From: Phorcus lineatus
Lineage: Eukaryota > Mollusca > Gastropoda > Trochida > Trochidae
Length of the DNA stretch: 64,000 bases
NCBI GenBank assembly: GCA_921293015.1
Contig: OV121094.1
Coordinates: forward strand, 40,732,054-40,796,053
Reading direction: 5' to 3'
Both the position numbers and the translations under genes were made by a program. The notes under the pieces were generated by a model. That model was not told the origin of the DNA. It was given only the letters and a program-made list of their open reading frames with translations, and searched no databases. Shown here one piece after another: positions 50,208 to 61,639 of the stretch (positions are counted from its first letter, which is position 1; the number at the start of each line of letters is the position of its first letter).

Positions 50208-51256
50208 TCCTTCAAATTCTTTATTCTCTATTCACCACCAACGGTGGTACAAGAGCATATAGATATATACAAACATATTAGATATATACAATGTGAAGGT
50301 CAATCTTACATCATTTTTTTCAGTTCAGAGTTTACAATTGCAATAAATTTGGACATGTTTTTTAACACTGAGAGTCTTTTAGAACACAACAGCATTTTCA
50401 TTTTATGAATGTTCGGGAAACTACAAAAATAATCAGGTATGTAACTTTTTCTTATATTAGCAAAAGCTGAACATCGAAACAGATAATGAAATTCATCAGC
50501 TATTGTTGGTGAGTCACAGAGCGGGCAATTTCTATTTTCACGTGCAATGCCTTTCCAGCGGCCAGTTTCGATAGGCAGATAATGGTTGCTTGTTCGGAAT
50601 AGCAATAGAGGGTAGGATATAGATTTAGAAAGTAATAGATATGGTTCAAAATATAATGAACTTTTGATAAATTTATAGTAAAATCCTTTAGGGCTGCTAG
50701 AGACATCACATTGCCAGCTCTGTAAAAATTGATCCTTTGATATACGGTCAATCATTGCAACAATATGGTTAATATGATAGTACATTGGTTGATGAAACAT
50801 CAAAGTCAATCCACAATTGTTGAAAAGCATCTTAACGAAACGGTACCAAGGATTACTGGAATGAAGTGATTCATTGTTTTGTACAAGTCTATACATATTA
50901 GTCGAGAATTTACATGGAGCATCCGATGTTTCAAGTTTATACCAAAATTTAATAACTTTTAAAGCTACACATATTTTAAGAGGAAATCTTCCGAGCTCGC
51001 CATAAACCATAAAGTTTGGGGTTGATGGACGTAAACCTGCAGCTAATTTCATAAATTTTAAATGAACTTTTTCAATTATGTCTAGATTTTCATATCCCCA
51101 TACTTCGGCGCCGTAGGTTAGAATTGGTACGATCATTACATCAAAGGCTTTCAGAAGACAGTCTAAAGGTAAATTAATATTGCGTGATCTTTTCAAAAGT
51201 GAAAACATGGCTTTTGTTGCGCTATTTACAAGATCCTTTATAGCATAGGTAATAGC
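50208..51256 (-). mobile_element. 5'-truncated LINE (non-LTR retrotransposon)
   Basis: On the minus strand a polyprotein C-terminus (50306-51256) is followed by a 3' untranslated tail of about 100 bases. The tail contains the hairpin ACCACC-AAC-GGTGGT (50234-50248) and ends AATAAAGAAT near 50216. The 5' side stops abruptly about 316 codons before the end, within what is normally the region after the reverse transcriptase fingers and palm. That is the usual outcome of incomplete target-primed reverse transcription. No clear target-site duplication could be read. The undamaged frame marks it as the youngest insertion in the window. Confidence 0.85.
50306..51256 (-). CDS. LINE polyprotein C-terminal part, intact frame
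   Basis: The open frame runs without a stop from about 51255 to TAA at 50306-50308 (300 codons from the first ATG, about 316 in all). It starts AITYAIKDLVNSATKAM and continues FDVMIVPILTYGAEVWG, the typical thumb-side segment following the reverse transcriptase domain. Next comes EKVHLKFMKLAAGLRPSTPN, FMVYGELGRFPL, and near the end a zinc-knuckle motif CPLCDSPTIADEFHYLFRC. This layout fits non-LTR polyproteins of the Jockey/CR1/I broad group; the exact clade cannot be fixed by eye. The catalytic FADD-type motif and the endonuclease lie in the missing 5' part, so the product cannot retrotranspose on its own. The start codon is not original. An 83-codon minus-strand frame at 50500-50751 is a shadow. 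Confidence 0.88.
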   Translation of the reverse strand, partial: AITYAIKDLVNSATKAMFSLLKRSRNINLPLDCLLKAFDVMIVPILTYGAEVWGYENLDIIEKVHLKFMKLAAGLRPSTPNFMVYGELGRFPLKICVALKVIKFWYKLETSDAPCKFSTNMYRLVQNNESLHSSNPWYRFVKMLFNNCGLTLMFHQPMYYHINHIVAMIDRISKDQFLQSWQCDVSSSPKGFYYKFIKSSLYFEPYLLLSKSISYPLLLFRTSNHYLPIETGRWKGIARENRNCPLCDSPTIADEFHYLFRCSAFANIRKSYIPDYFCSFPNIHKMKMLLCSKRLSVLKNMSKFIAIVNSELKKMM

Positions 51257-51521
51257 TCATTGAATCTTGATATGTTGAATAATAATCATCATCATATGAA
51301 GTGATACCATGTGGTATTTTCATATTCTACTAACCTTTTAATTATGGTCGTTTCCATGGATACACAGCTTAGAACTTTGATTCTGACCAAGAACTCAAAA
51401 GCCCATTGAAAACTAAAATATAGAACAATCATCATGTTTAGCCTTACTTTTGGGTTAAACTATGTTGCTATAAAAACATTAAGCTTTTGCATGTTCTATC
51501 TAATTTTAAATTGTATATTTA

Positions 51522-51665
51522 GGAGATAAATCCATTCTGTTTTTTTATCTAGGTGTTCTATGTCGTTAATTTTTTACCCCTAAATTTAATTTCAAATCGA
51601 GCTTACGAGGTAAAAAAAATGCACGACATACAACCCCAAAATAAAAACAGAATGGATTTATCTCC
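51522..51665. mobile_element. Foldback MITE-like element, 144 bp
   Basis: The first 19 bases of the left arm (GGAGATAAATCCATTCTGT) are the exact reverse complement of the right end. Pairing continues with gaps through ATGTCGT/ACGACAT and TTTTTTACC/GGTAAAAAA to arms of about 60 bases around a short centre. The right end also has its own small palindrome, AGAATGGA/TCCATTCT. It is non-coding, and lies in copy B only. Confidence 0.85.
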
Positions 51666-51928
51666 ATTCTAACATGATTAAATAGAAAAATATTATGAAC
51701 TAATCTGCCTTGACCTGAATAATATTACGTCTAACCAATACAGGCCGGTTTCACTTGCTTCCAAACATCGGTATAGTTCCATTTTCAAAGAGCAGGCTTC
51801 AAGCAAAAAAATCAAAACATACACCAAAATGATTTTAAATACAAAACGTTTTTTTATGACATTGAAGATAACATCAACATAAAGACTGATTATCTATATC
51901 CTTTGAGTTCGATTTTTCACGTAAGTAT

Positions 51929-52075
51929 GTTCCGTGCAATCTAGGAATGATTACAACCTTCAAAGTGTTCGAACAATCTAGGATTTCTTTTCATTCCTTC
52001 ATTGTTCGAGCAATCTTGGAATTCTTTTCAATCCTCGATCGTTTAACCAATATGAAGATTGTGACACCTGAACAA
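51929..52075 (+). repeat. Degenerate tandem repeat, 37-38 bp period
   Basis: Units start at 51929 (GTTCCGTGCAATCTAGGAAT), 51967 (GTTCGAACAATCTAGGATTT), 52004 (GTTCGAGCAATCTTGGAATT) and 52041 (GTTTAACCAATATGAAGATT). The two middle units are the closest to each other. Another CACAATCTAGGAATT follows at about 52088. Confidence 0.75.
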
Positions 52076-53179
52076 TATGGGAATGATCACAATCTAGGAA
52101 TTTGCTTGTTAGTAGTATAGTTTGCGTTATTACAGGGGATTGTCTAGCGTATTAAGGTTTTTATATGTTTATACATCCAAATGACGGAGAATAGCTGTCG
52201 AGTCCTATATTGTGACAGGTTCATAGCATGTAATTTTGTAACAATGACTGAGATTGCTCTATTGTAATAATTAGCAAAATAATTGCTCCAAAATGTATAT
52301 GAGGAACCAATCAGAAAGCAGTATTTTCCTTCTACTTTTCGTGTAATGTTAGAATTGGAATTCTTTGATACAATCAAATTTTTTAATCCTAGTTTCAGAT
52401 ATCAATGATGGCAAACATGATGAGAGATCTTGTAATACATTGAAAAAATTTATCAATACCACATTAAATGATATGTATTTAACAGGAGGACATACTGAGA
52501 GAAGGGACATAAAGGAAAATCCTACTAGACATATACAAAAAATGAGGAAGAATTACATGTTGGTTTCTGTAAAATAAAATAGTAGTTTTTTCCAGCCGTA
52601 TTACAGGAGGATTCCCTTTTCTCAAATAATACTTTTTTCACTCATGGAAGACAAAATTGTTGAGAGAAGAAATCGGAAATCAAACTAATAAACGTTATAA
52701 AAAAATTCCGAATTCCAAAAGCAAAAATAAGTTCCTTGAAAACAGGAGAAATGGAAGTTTTAATGAAATCAGATGAAAGCTCTCTGCAATTAAAAATACT
52801 TTTTCAATAATACTTTTAATACAGAAAGTGGGGTAATACATTCGAGCTGCAATAAGTAATTCTGTTTGTCGATTGTAAACTTAAAGAAGGCAGATTGACC
52901 TATTGGGCCAGATTTTTTCTCATGATAGCCCCATTCTTCCGCCAGCATCTCTGGGATACCCATTCAAGGCGGCATTATTCCATGCGATCTGGTATTATCT
53001 GATCAGTTGGAATGATTGAACATGATAGTGCCATGACACATGCCATGTAACATGAGCTTATTTAAGACACATGTAACTATTTCATAACTCATTCTTACTC
53101 ATGCCAACTCATCACACAAAAATATTCATTAGAATCTAATCTTAAAATATTTACTCAATACCTTACAAATATATATTCT
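52076..53179. other. No gene seen; start of module 3 in copy B
   Basis: A short match to copy A (TTGTAAACTTAAAGAAG at 52873, A 43614) lies here. The frames at 52144-52377 (minus) and 52365-52577 are of chance length. Confidence 0.4.
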
Positions 53180-53750
53180 GTTGTATGATGTGAACTATTT
53201 GATTAAGGACACTATGATTATGTTTAATTTCATTCTCGATTTTACACCTGGAAGAGAAATCCTGATGTTCTATTAAAGGTAGGAAGTTAATTAGGAATAT
53301 TTCAGTAAAGGTTTACTACAAATTGATATCTAATAGTGTTGATCTCTTTACGCTAACTTTTGACTATCAGGATGATTAGTTTGAGAACCTCAAATCTCAC
53401 ATTTGACATTTGCATAAACATCATGAAATTTGTATCAATTTTAGATCATAATCGACGAGTTATTCATTGTTTAGTTTTATTTGAAGCGTTATATCATCAT
53501 TTATGGATAATGAAGGTTGACAGATAATAACTGTCCAAATTCCTGGCAAAACATTTGCCATTAACATTACATTGTATTGTTTTTTGTTCTTCTGATTCTT
53601 ATTGTAAACGATTCTAAAAGCCTTTCCATACCGAATAACATTACTCTTAATATACTAACCAGATAACATATTTTGGTTATTTAGAAAAGTGTTTATTGAG
53701 AAACTATGAGACCTCTTTAAAGACAAATCTTCATTTAAGCAATCAACAAA
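53180..53750 (+). repeat. Large repeat copy B, module 3
   Basis: This is the partner of A 43860-44370 and C 59250-59790. B and C additionally share ATTTGA.TAAGGAC, TTTCATT.TCGATTT and GAAATCCTGAT, which A lacks or has lost, so B and C are closer here. Confidence 0.75.
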
Positions 53751-53814
53751 TATCAACAGCACAATGCACATCCTCACATTGCTTATAGAATCATCCTATC
53801 AGATCAATATCTTA

Positions 53815-53940
53815 TAATTTCCTTAGCATGATTTCGTTGAGATGGAGCTAAGCAATGCTTTCTTCATTAGCCGCCAGATGTCATTCCTTTCTGGGGAATA
53901 GATCTGGAGACGATTTGGCAAGCAATTCTCTTCCACCCCC
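53815..53940 (+). repeat. Large repeat copy B, module 4 (short form)
   Basis: CCTTAGCATG, TGAGATGGAGC, GCTTTCTTCATTAGCCGCCAGA, CTGGAGACGATTTGGCAA match C at 60234-60350 (CCTTAGCATGTCTGTGATGA and CCGGAGACGATTCGGCAAAC). The second half present in A and C is missing here. Confidence 0.65.
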
Positions 53941-54009
53941 ATGGTATATTCCATGTTTATGTGATGAACAATTGTGCTTCATGCGCATGCTCATCATACT
54001 CACTATGAA

Positions 54010-54490
54010 TTAAAGAAGCTATTGGTCAAACATTTAATTGTCTGTCCTTTGAAATTGGCTGTAAGCAATTTAATGTTTATATCAAAGAAGTCGTAATTTA
54101 TCAAAGAAGTATATTTTAATAAACCAATAGTTCAACTATTTGTTGAAACAATTACTACTGTCTGTTTAGAAAAAGCTAACAATATTTGAACACAGAGGGC
54201 ATTAGCTTGAATGTAGATTGTAGATTATCAGATTTGTTGAGTAAAATACTTTCACTTATGTCTTCTTACAATGTTTCCTTGTTTTAGAAAGCATTAATCA
54301 ACCACACATGATAGATGGAGTTTTGTATTTCCCATATAGAATTGCAATAGAATATGAACAATTGCCATCGATCCTCTAAAAAATTCGTTGTCAGAAGTCA
54401 TTGTTTTCCATTTTTGTTCGAGAAGATATTACACATATTATTGTAGGTGATGTATTTTTGTCATCGGCAAAATCTAATATGACTTTAAGG
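54010..54490 (+). repeat. Large repeat copy B, module 5
   Basis: AACCACACATGATAGATGGA at about 54298 is followed by TTGTCAGAAGTCATTG and GTGATGTATTTTTGTCATCG. It is the partner of A 45570, D 56960 and C 61640. It sits only about 0.6 kb after module 3 here, against 1.6 kb in A and 2.1 kb in C. Confidence 0.8.
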
Positions 54491-55199
54491 GACGTCGTTT
54501 TCACTCAATTTCGTTAGGAATGTTAATGTACGAAGTTCAATATGTTTGAAAAATATATAAGTTATGTAGTTATGACAAACTACGTGATATAAAAAAAACC
54601 ATGACGATTACCTAAAGATTTGTAATCTAGCGTTTTTGTTGTTGTTTTCTTATTCCTAGAGCTATTCCTTAAGCTAGAGTTGGACATTAACATGACTTTA
54701 GGTATCATAGACAATCAGTGATTTAACTAAAAGCAATTGTTTTGAAAATTGAAAATTGAAAAATCTGGCATCTCAATCGAACAAATCCACTGAATCATCA
54801 TGGAGAATAGCAGAGCCAATAACCAAATGTTTGTTTCATTCAATCATTTAGACAACTGATTTGTTAAGCCAATAACAAAATCATATAAAACAGTTTTCCA
54901 TTTCTCGCCTCCGTAAATTACCTGTACTTGTCATGTAAACCACGAGACTTCTTGTAATCAGAATACATTCCCTCACGGTAAACATCTCTTTTGATCAGAG
55001 ACATGAATTATGTTGATCACATGTAGTGAATCAAGTACTTTTATACGGTTTATACTGTGTTACTTTAAAATCTTAGTTAAAAAAATATATGCGAGAATTA
55101 AAAAATCCGAATCCTCGAATTTTATAAATACAATTCGTTTTTGTCTGATTTGATAACGGAAACAAAAATGTTAAATTCTTAACCATGTGAAGTTTTTAA

Positions 55200-55930
55200 T
55201 GGTACACTAAAATCTATTGAAAACTCTCAAACAAATGCTCAATGTTCCTAATTCCAATCTCTATAACTTCTCTACCTCTCCAAATGATCGCCCGTGTTTC
55301 AATCATCCGTGTTTGTTACTGAGTTACTGGGCTAATTTCCGTACGGAGGAAACATGAGTACAATAATAGCTGTCGATGCTCACTAATCTAATTCAAGCTG
55401 TTGTAAATCAGTCTAAGAGATGGACTTCCTAAGGCAAATTGGACTACCTTAAGCGAATTAGGCAGTTCATGTTGCTTTGTGGTATAAGAATAGTGTATAT
55501 ATTTTCAAACAGTGAGCAAGTGTCAATGAAAATGCATATAGATATACCATAAAGACTGCTATTCTCTACTCATTTCAAGAATAAATATATTTACAAAAAT
55601 ACCATGGCTATGTCTTATTCTTATGATATCAATTTAACAGCGTGTCATTGCTTTTCATTTCTTCGACGAATGTTGTACCAGGTTATTCAACAGTAATATT
55701 TCAGCATTAATAAACCCTTTACTGACTGAAGTAATAGCTTTACAAGTTAATTCAAATTAGCAGATAGACGAAATCTAAATGTAATCAATTACACTAATGA
55801 TCTACTTGCTCTCAAAGAAGTAGCCATTTGTATGTGATAATGACACTGATAACCCAACTCTGGATCAAGCATCTGCTCGTGAACTGTTCGTAATTGTTCC
55901 CTGCGGGCCAGTGTTAAGGTGATACAAAGT
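55200..55930 (+). repeat. Large repeat copy B, module 6
   Basis: It matches C 63310-64000: TCAATGTTCC, CGTGTTTCAATCA, GTGTTTGTTACTGAGTTACT, GGGCTAATTTCCGTA, GGAGGAAACATGAG, AAGCTGTTGTAAATC and, about 400 bases on, CTACTTGCTCTCAAA, CCATTTGTA and GCATCTGCTC. No equivalent was found in copy A. The strongest block (55315-55360) is nearly identical in both copies. Confidence 0.8.
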
Positions 55931-56162
55931 ATGTTTCATGATTTTTAATTTGGCTTTAGTAAAAGCCAAAATACCTCATGACCTGAGTTATGTTAATATC
56001 GTCCCCTAAATTTGCATTAATATCTCTAATATGCCAAAATTATGATATTTTTCTTGTTTTAACTGATATTTGTAAAAAGACACTATAAATGTTATGAAAT
56101 CGATATTGTGTGTCAAATCAACGTGTATATTAGTTAAATGACCTACCTAACACTTTCAATTA

Positions 56163-56393
56163 ATGTTTGTCTTAGCGTCTGCTGCAAATAATTTTCCGAA
56201 AATACGTTTGAGTCATTGGCGAGCGCTAGTTTCCGGTTTTCGATCACTGGTCAAGACATTGACCCGTTTACCGTCCTTATACTGGACAGTCATCAGAGTC
56301 GGTCTTAATCTCTGGTCTGTTCAGCCTTTTGGTTATCAAACTCATTTGTTCAACTATTATGAAGATTTGGACTCAGTGTTAAATTGTAAGTAA
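56163..56393 (+). CDS. Possible exon, unrecognised product
   Basis: The 76-codon frame is G+C-richer than its surroundings. It is preceded by a splice-acceptor-like tract (TTTGTCTTAG ending at 56177) and ends beside a good donor consensus (TGTAAGT at about 56385-56391). The peptide (RLSHWRALVSGFRSLVKTL, then WTVIRVGLNLWSVQPFGYQ) resembles nothing I recognise. With no neighbouring exon in view it may equally be a decayed repeat. Confidence 0.22.
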   Translation: MFVLASAANNFPKIRLSHWRALVSGFRSLVKTLTRLPSLYWTVIRVGLNLWSVQPFGYQTHLFNYYEDLDSVLNCK

Positions 56394-56959
56394 AAAATAC
56401 ATGAATCTTGAAACAGGTAAGACAAAAAATCGTTTTTAAGTATGTTTATAATCCTGCATTTACCAAATAAAACAAAACCAAAACACTGTTTCTTTTTTTT
56501 TTAATGTTTGAGGCATTGTGTAATAATCAGAAGAGAATTGGCCATTATCCAGCTCAATCTTTCGGCAGAAATTACCTAACTGACCAGCTCAGTTTAAATA
56601 AACCTTTACAAAAGCCATCAGGTCGTCTTTGATTTCTTGCATTAAATAATGAGTATTTGAGTATACAAATATATTTTTCAAACATCATTTTCATCTTATC
56701 CTATGAGTATCGGACAACACAACACAAAGAAATCATGGGTCATTACTCGATACTTAAGCAATCCAAATCCTAATTCATTCAAAATTTGAAGGATAAAATT
56801 CACATTGGAAACTCGTTTGAAATGTCAGTTGTTTTCTTTTGATTAATTGACTTGTGACTAAACACTTTGATCAAGCTAAAATATGAAACTTTGAACGCGT
56901 ATCAAATTTCTACTAGGAAAATTATTTGATCTAATGTTTAAATTCTTTTTCAAAGAATT

Positions 56960-57200
56960 TCTTTATATTTTGTATTCTTGCAATGTTTCATGATGTCAGA
57001 AGGAATTTATCAATCACACATGATAGATGTTGGTGCCATTATATCTGTCAGCATAGCAATAACGTAGGAACATTAACCATCTATTTTCCTTTAAGAAAAT
57101 GCACCGTCAGAATTCATTGCTTTGCATATTCTAATATCTAGAATATGATTTATTACTAGAAATAAAATATGTATTTCTGCCTTTTCCTATATCACAAATG
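56960..57200 (+). repeat. Large repeat fragment D, module 5 only
   Basis: ATCACACATGATAGATGTTG (about 57013), CCGTCAGAATTCATTGCTTT and AATATGTATTTCTGCC match module 5 of A, B and C. No other module was recognised around it, so it is a partial copy between B and C. Confidence 0.65.
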
Positions 57201-59249
57201 GCAAATATCCTTCGTTAAAAGAATAATTGTCATGTATGAAATATACTGACAGACTGATCCTTGCAACCAACTCTTCCACAAAAAACACGATTCATGAAAA
57301 AATCAAAACGGGCTTACATATATAGGCTATTGTCATTACTTAAAAATTATTAATTACCGAACAAATCAAAGGTGCTTAACTTAGAAGAACCCTCATACAC
57401 ATGAATTGTCTGACCTTTCAGTATATTCATTTAAACTAAAAGCCCATTTTGATCATAAATGTTCCCTCAAATGCCTTAGAAGATAATTTCATAACGTGAG
57501 TTAGGTGGATATGTCAGTGCATAACTCATAAGTAAAAGTAAAAACATGCAATTATCTGGTCTCATGATAAAGGAGCCTTGATTTACTGGAGAATCATGCG
57601 ATATTTTTTTCAGATTTTTTGCATGACTTCAGTTTTGATGCTTTAAATATTGCATTGATAAAACCAATCAAAAACTTCAAATTGCAAAAAGATAAGTACG
57701 CTTGGCCATTGAGGCTTTCCAATTACACCCAAGGAGTGTACATTCCCCTTTTGACCGGATGTTAAATCTTTGTAAACTTCAGAGAAGAGAACATATCCAA
57801 TTTTAAACTATGATTAAAGATAGGTTACAGACTACGTAACCCACATACTATGATGCATTCCAATCTCGAAGATACATTTAGTACTCAAGGGATTTTTACT
57901 TTAAAGTAATTATTGAAATGATATCAAAACTTTCTGAATACAATTATTACTTGACATGATACCACAAGAGTTGATGAATAGGAATGAATAGGTTATAATT
58001 GGTACATAATTGGGAAGGTTGATGTAATGGATACATTTCGTCTGTGGAAAGTGTATTGGTACTACAGTTCATGGCAGGCTACACATTAGAATTCTGTTCA
58101 GTTTGGTTGCTCACTAAACTAAATTAGTATCGTCAGCAGAGATGACTATAAGAGAATATCACATTTGATAATGACACACATATTGTTTACACATAAAAAT
58201 GGTCAAATAGTTTTTCACATATCCAAAGGGATTTAGTTTATATAATGTAAATAACATCAGACACACACAAAAAAAACATTTAAAAAAATAGATATGAACA
58301 AAGTGGCTATACCTTGAAATTAGAATAACGGTTTTTATATGTGATACAAAAACTGTGTTAGAAAAAATCAGATTGATAATGTGAATTTCCTTATTTCCGA
58401 GTAGCATGCACTATGTTTAAATGATAACTAGTGGCAAAAACATAATTTACCTCAGATTGAGCCTCAACTCCACCAGGCTGTAATATTTGATGATTACAAT
58501 CGTATACACTTGTCATAGCAACGTTAGTCCGTCCCTCGCCCTGAACATGATGTCGACATTCAACCATACAATCAGTGATGAAAGTGATAGTAAGATCTGG
58601 TCATATTGTAGTCTAGACAAAAAAGTCATATAGTGGATTCATCTTATGAAATGGCATGGATAATATGATAACCAAAGATTTGATGCACGCTCTAAAAAAA
58701 ACAAACGAGTCCATCTTCAATTATCTTAAGATAAAAACAACAGGTTGTGATTGTATTCTATTGTTATTTGGTTTCCTGCATATGTTTATCTTAAGCAGTG
58801 ATTTTTCTTCTACTTTCCCTTTCTTTGCTATGCAGTGTTACAGATTAAAATAGATTTGTCTTTGGCAATCAAATGTCTCTGTAAATTTTCCCCTTTTTCT
58901 TAGTTTTATGCATCTAAATCAAAACAAAATCAAATGGATCACATCAATATAAGTTCTGCATAAATATGGACTTATGCCAAATAGAAAAAAACAATTCTAA
59001 TAGAACTTGCAGGAACAACGAAGAAGAGATATGACATACATAGATATACATTTCGAGGCTGTGCATTGCAACCTTTGATTATTACACCTATTGTATGCAT
59101 TTTAAATGATACTACCTTTTCTAACGAATTGAAATATTTAGGTATCTAAACATAATATCTTAACTGTTTTATTTTTTCAATTCTTAACTAACACTGAAAT
59201 ATGTCTCAATCATATCATACAATATTCATACACACCTTTTCAAAATATG
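57201..59249. other. No gene seen between D and C
   Basis: AT-rich. Frames at 58159-58407 (minus) and 58656-58853 are of chance length with no family resemblance. Copy C similarity begins about 59170-59250. Confidence 0.45.
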
Positions 59250-59790
59250 TTTCTTTTATGTAATGAAATATTTGACTAAGGACGCAAGAAACTGTTACAT
59301 TTCATTTTCGATTTATAAATTGGAAACGAAATCCTGATATTTTAGCAGAGGTTAAATAAAAACTGAAAATTAATGTTGTAGAAGTCTTTACACAACATTT
59401 TGACTATCAAGAAGATGATATTTTAATATCTCATGTTTGACATTTTAACGTTTATATTCATATCAAGTTTAAATCGTAACTGACGACTGAACTTTTACTT
59501 TAAAATGATACATCATTCTAAAAAAGAATAATGGAGTTTTACGAATAATAACAGTACGAACGTCATGGCAATAAGTTTGTCATTTGCATTACGGTTTATC
59601 GTGTTTTTATCCATCTGTTTCAAAATGTTATCGATGATAATAGCCTTGCCATATCAAATGATATTAATTTTAATATGTTAAGCCGATATTATACTTGGGA
59701 TATTTAGATCAGTGTCAATTGATGGAACTATGATAACTCTTAAATGACAAAACGTCAAGTAGACAAATGACAAGATCATGCGCACAACTC
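59250..59790 (+). repeat. Large repeat copy C, module 3
   Basis: This is the partner of B 53180-53750 (offset about 6.04 kb) and A 43860-44370: TTTGACTATCAAGA, ATCTCATGTTTGACATTTTA, AATAATAACAGTACG.ACGTC and GGAACTATGA. Confidence 0.75.
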
Positions 59791-60205
59791 ACTAAAAGAT
59801 GAAATGAACATGTTAGCCTTTTTATGTGGAGGAGTTACTGACTTCAATAAATATATTGAACACAGCACCTGGGAAACCATTATTTTACAATTTTCACTAT
59901 ATGTATACGCCTTAAAAAGTCATCTACTACAATGTTATCCGGTATAATCAACTGCATGTGCATAATACATTAATAGATTACTACACTCTTTACTATCCTA
60001 TAAAACTGGTACTGTAGATATGTCCATCTACTTAATAGAAATCCCTATTTTAACTTAATGTGTTAACATGTATATTAAATCTTTTTATTTAATGTGTTTA
60101 TATAAATAAATGTAACATTGTATTTGTATAAATTGATGTATTTGTATATATGTTTTTGATCTTCGGTTCAAACTGGAGGAAATAAAGAATCTCTCTCTCT
60201 CTCAT
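59791..60205 (+). mobile_element. Probable LINE 3' tail with CT repeat, inserted in copy C
   Basis: The sequence between modules 3 and 4 of copy C has no counterpart in B. It ends TCGGTTCAAACTGGAGGAAA followed by TAAAGAATCTCTCTCTCTCT (to about 60204). A T-rich 3' region ending in AATAAAGAAT and a short simple repeat is typical of non-LTR elements that lack poly-A. The intact LINE at 50208 also ends AATAAAGAAT. No coding part remains. Confidence 0.4.
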
Positions 60206-60233
60206 CATCACATGGCTACAGTTCTCATTTTAT

Positions 60234-61025
60234 TGCCTTAGCATGTCTGTGATGAGATGGAGCGCAGTTACGCTGTCTTTCTTATCCTCCAGACAACATT
60301 TGTGACTAGGAACAAGGTCCGGAGACGATTCGGCAAACTAATACCTCGGCCTTTTATTCTAATTAACTGCTTTGATTCATGTAAAAGTTCATCATACCCC
60401 ACTATTGAGTGTGATTTTGTCGTCTGTAAATAGGCTTATTGCTGATATGTTTGTTACCCATATTCTATTCTTATGTATTCAACTTAAAAGGTGCATCCAT
60501 CGTTTTCCATATGCTGTGTCGTGAACATGAGGGTTATGTATGTGTTGATCAAAGCTCCTCTTGATTTTGTAGTCCTTCACTCCTTCCGTCATTATTAACA
60601 AGATTCCATTTGTTCTTTTGACACGTTGTTGTATATAAGCCTAAAGAGCTAATCCAACGTTTTGTACATGCTGTATTCTCATTCTGGAAGACTTTTCTGT
60701 ATAGATAAAATTTACATTAAAACACAATGAATTTTCACAACGAGATTTCTTTTATTTGGAAACTTACATAAAAGACAAGTTCCTGTAGATGTAAACGATA
60801 CTGCGGTTTGTGGTTCTTGATGCCAATATTTAACAAAGTCAATTAATTTATCAATATTACAGAATTCTCTGTGAAAACCTCATTTCCTACTTTAGTCCTC
60901 GTGTCTTGTTTATATGGCTCTTGTATGCTTATACCCGTCCACTTATATGTTCTAAAGTGACAGCTTTTGCATAAACACTATCGTTCAGAGATCCCCAGAC
61001 AAATAATACTTAACAAACTAAAATG
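60234..61025 (+). repeat. Large repeat copy C, module 4
   Basis: Its first part matches B and A, and its second part (60770-61025) matches A 44790-45030. It retains the full module 4, like A. Confidence 0.65.
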
Positions 61026-61639
61026 TAGTTCAAATGATAATAGAGAGTTATATGTAAATGTGTAATGCAGATTTTGTTTGAAGAACATAATTAATAATAA
61101 CATCATTCATTGTGTTTTCGTTGGTATTTCCTTCACTTCATTTAGATAAGTTTATTTTCCACAATTTTTTTACAAATCATTATATATACAAATATTTCAT
61201 TTCGATACGAATGTCGTGTTTCATTCCTTGAGTCTCATTGAATGAATTCTGCAACAAAACATAATACTATTTTTATTAACTTATGTATATATAAGCAAAC
61301 ATAAATAGACGTAAAACATATCAAATAACTCTTAACCTAAACTTCTGAATAGCTTTATCGTCAAAAGGATCCTTTATCAAATAGTTATTGCTACTGAATT
61401 ATTTACACAAACCAATGACTAACATATAATGGTTGACACAAATTAAATTTTTCTCAACAATTTTGATTGACATTAAACGATGGATTAGTTTTTAATAAAA
61501 TGATAACAGTAACAGTCTGTAAAGAACAGTTTTTCAAAGTCGTTATTATGTTTGGGAAATAACATTTTTGCTATGCCATTTAATCATACCTCTAGGGTAT
61601 CTTTTATAACCTTTTGAAAAGAATGCTTTAACTAAAACA

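Noticed and set aside
50500..50751. 83-codon minus-strand frame
   Set aside because: An alternative frame inside the intact LINE reading frame.
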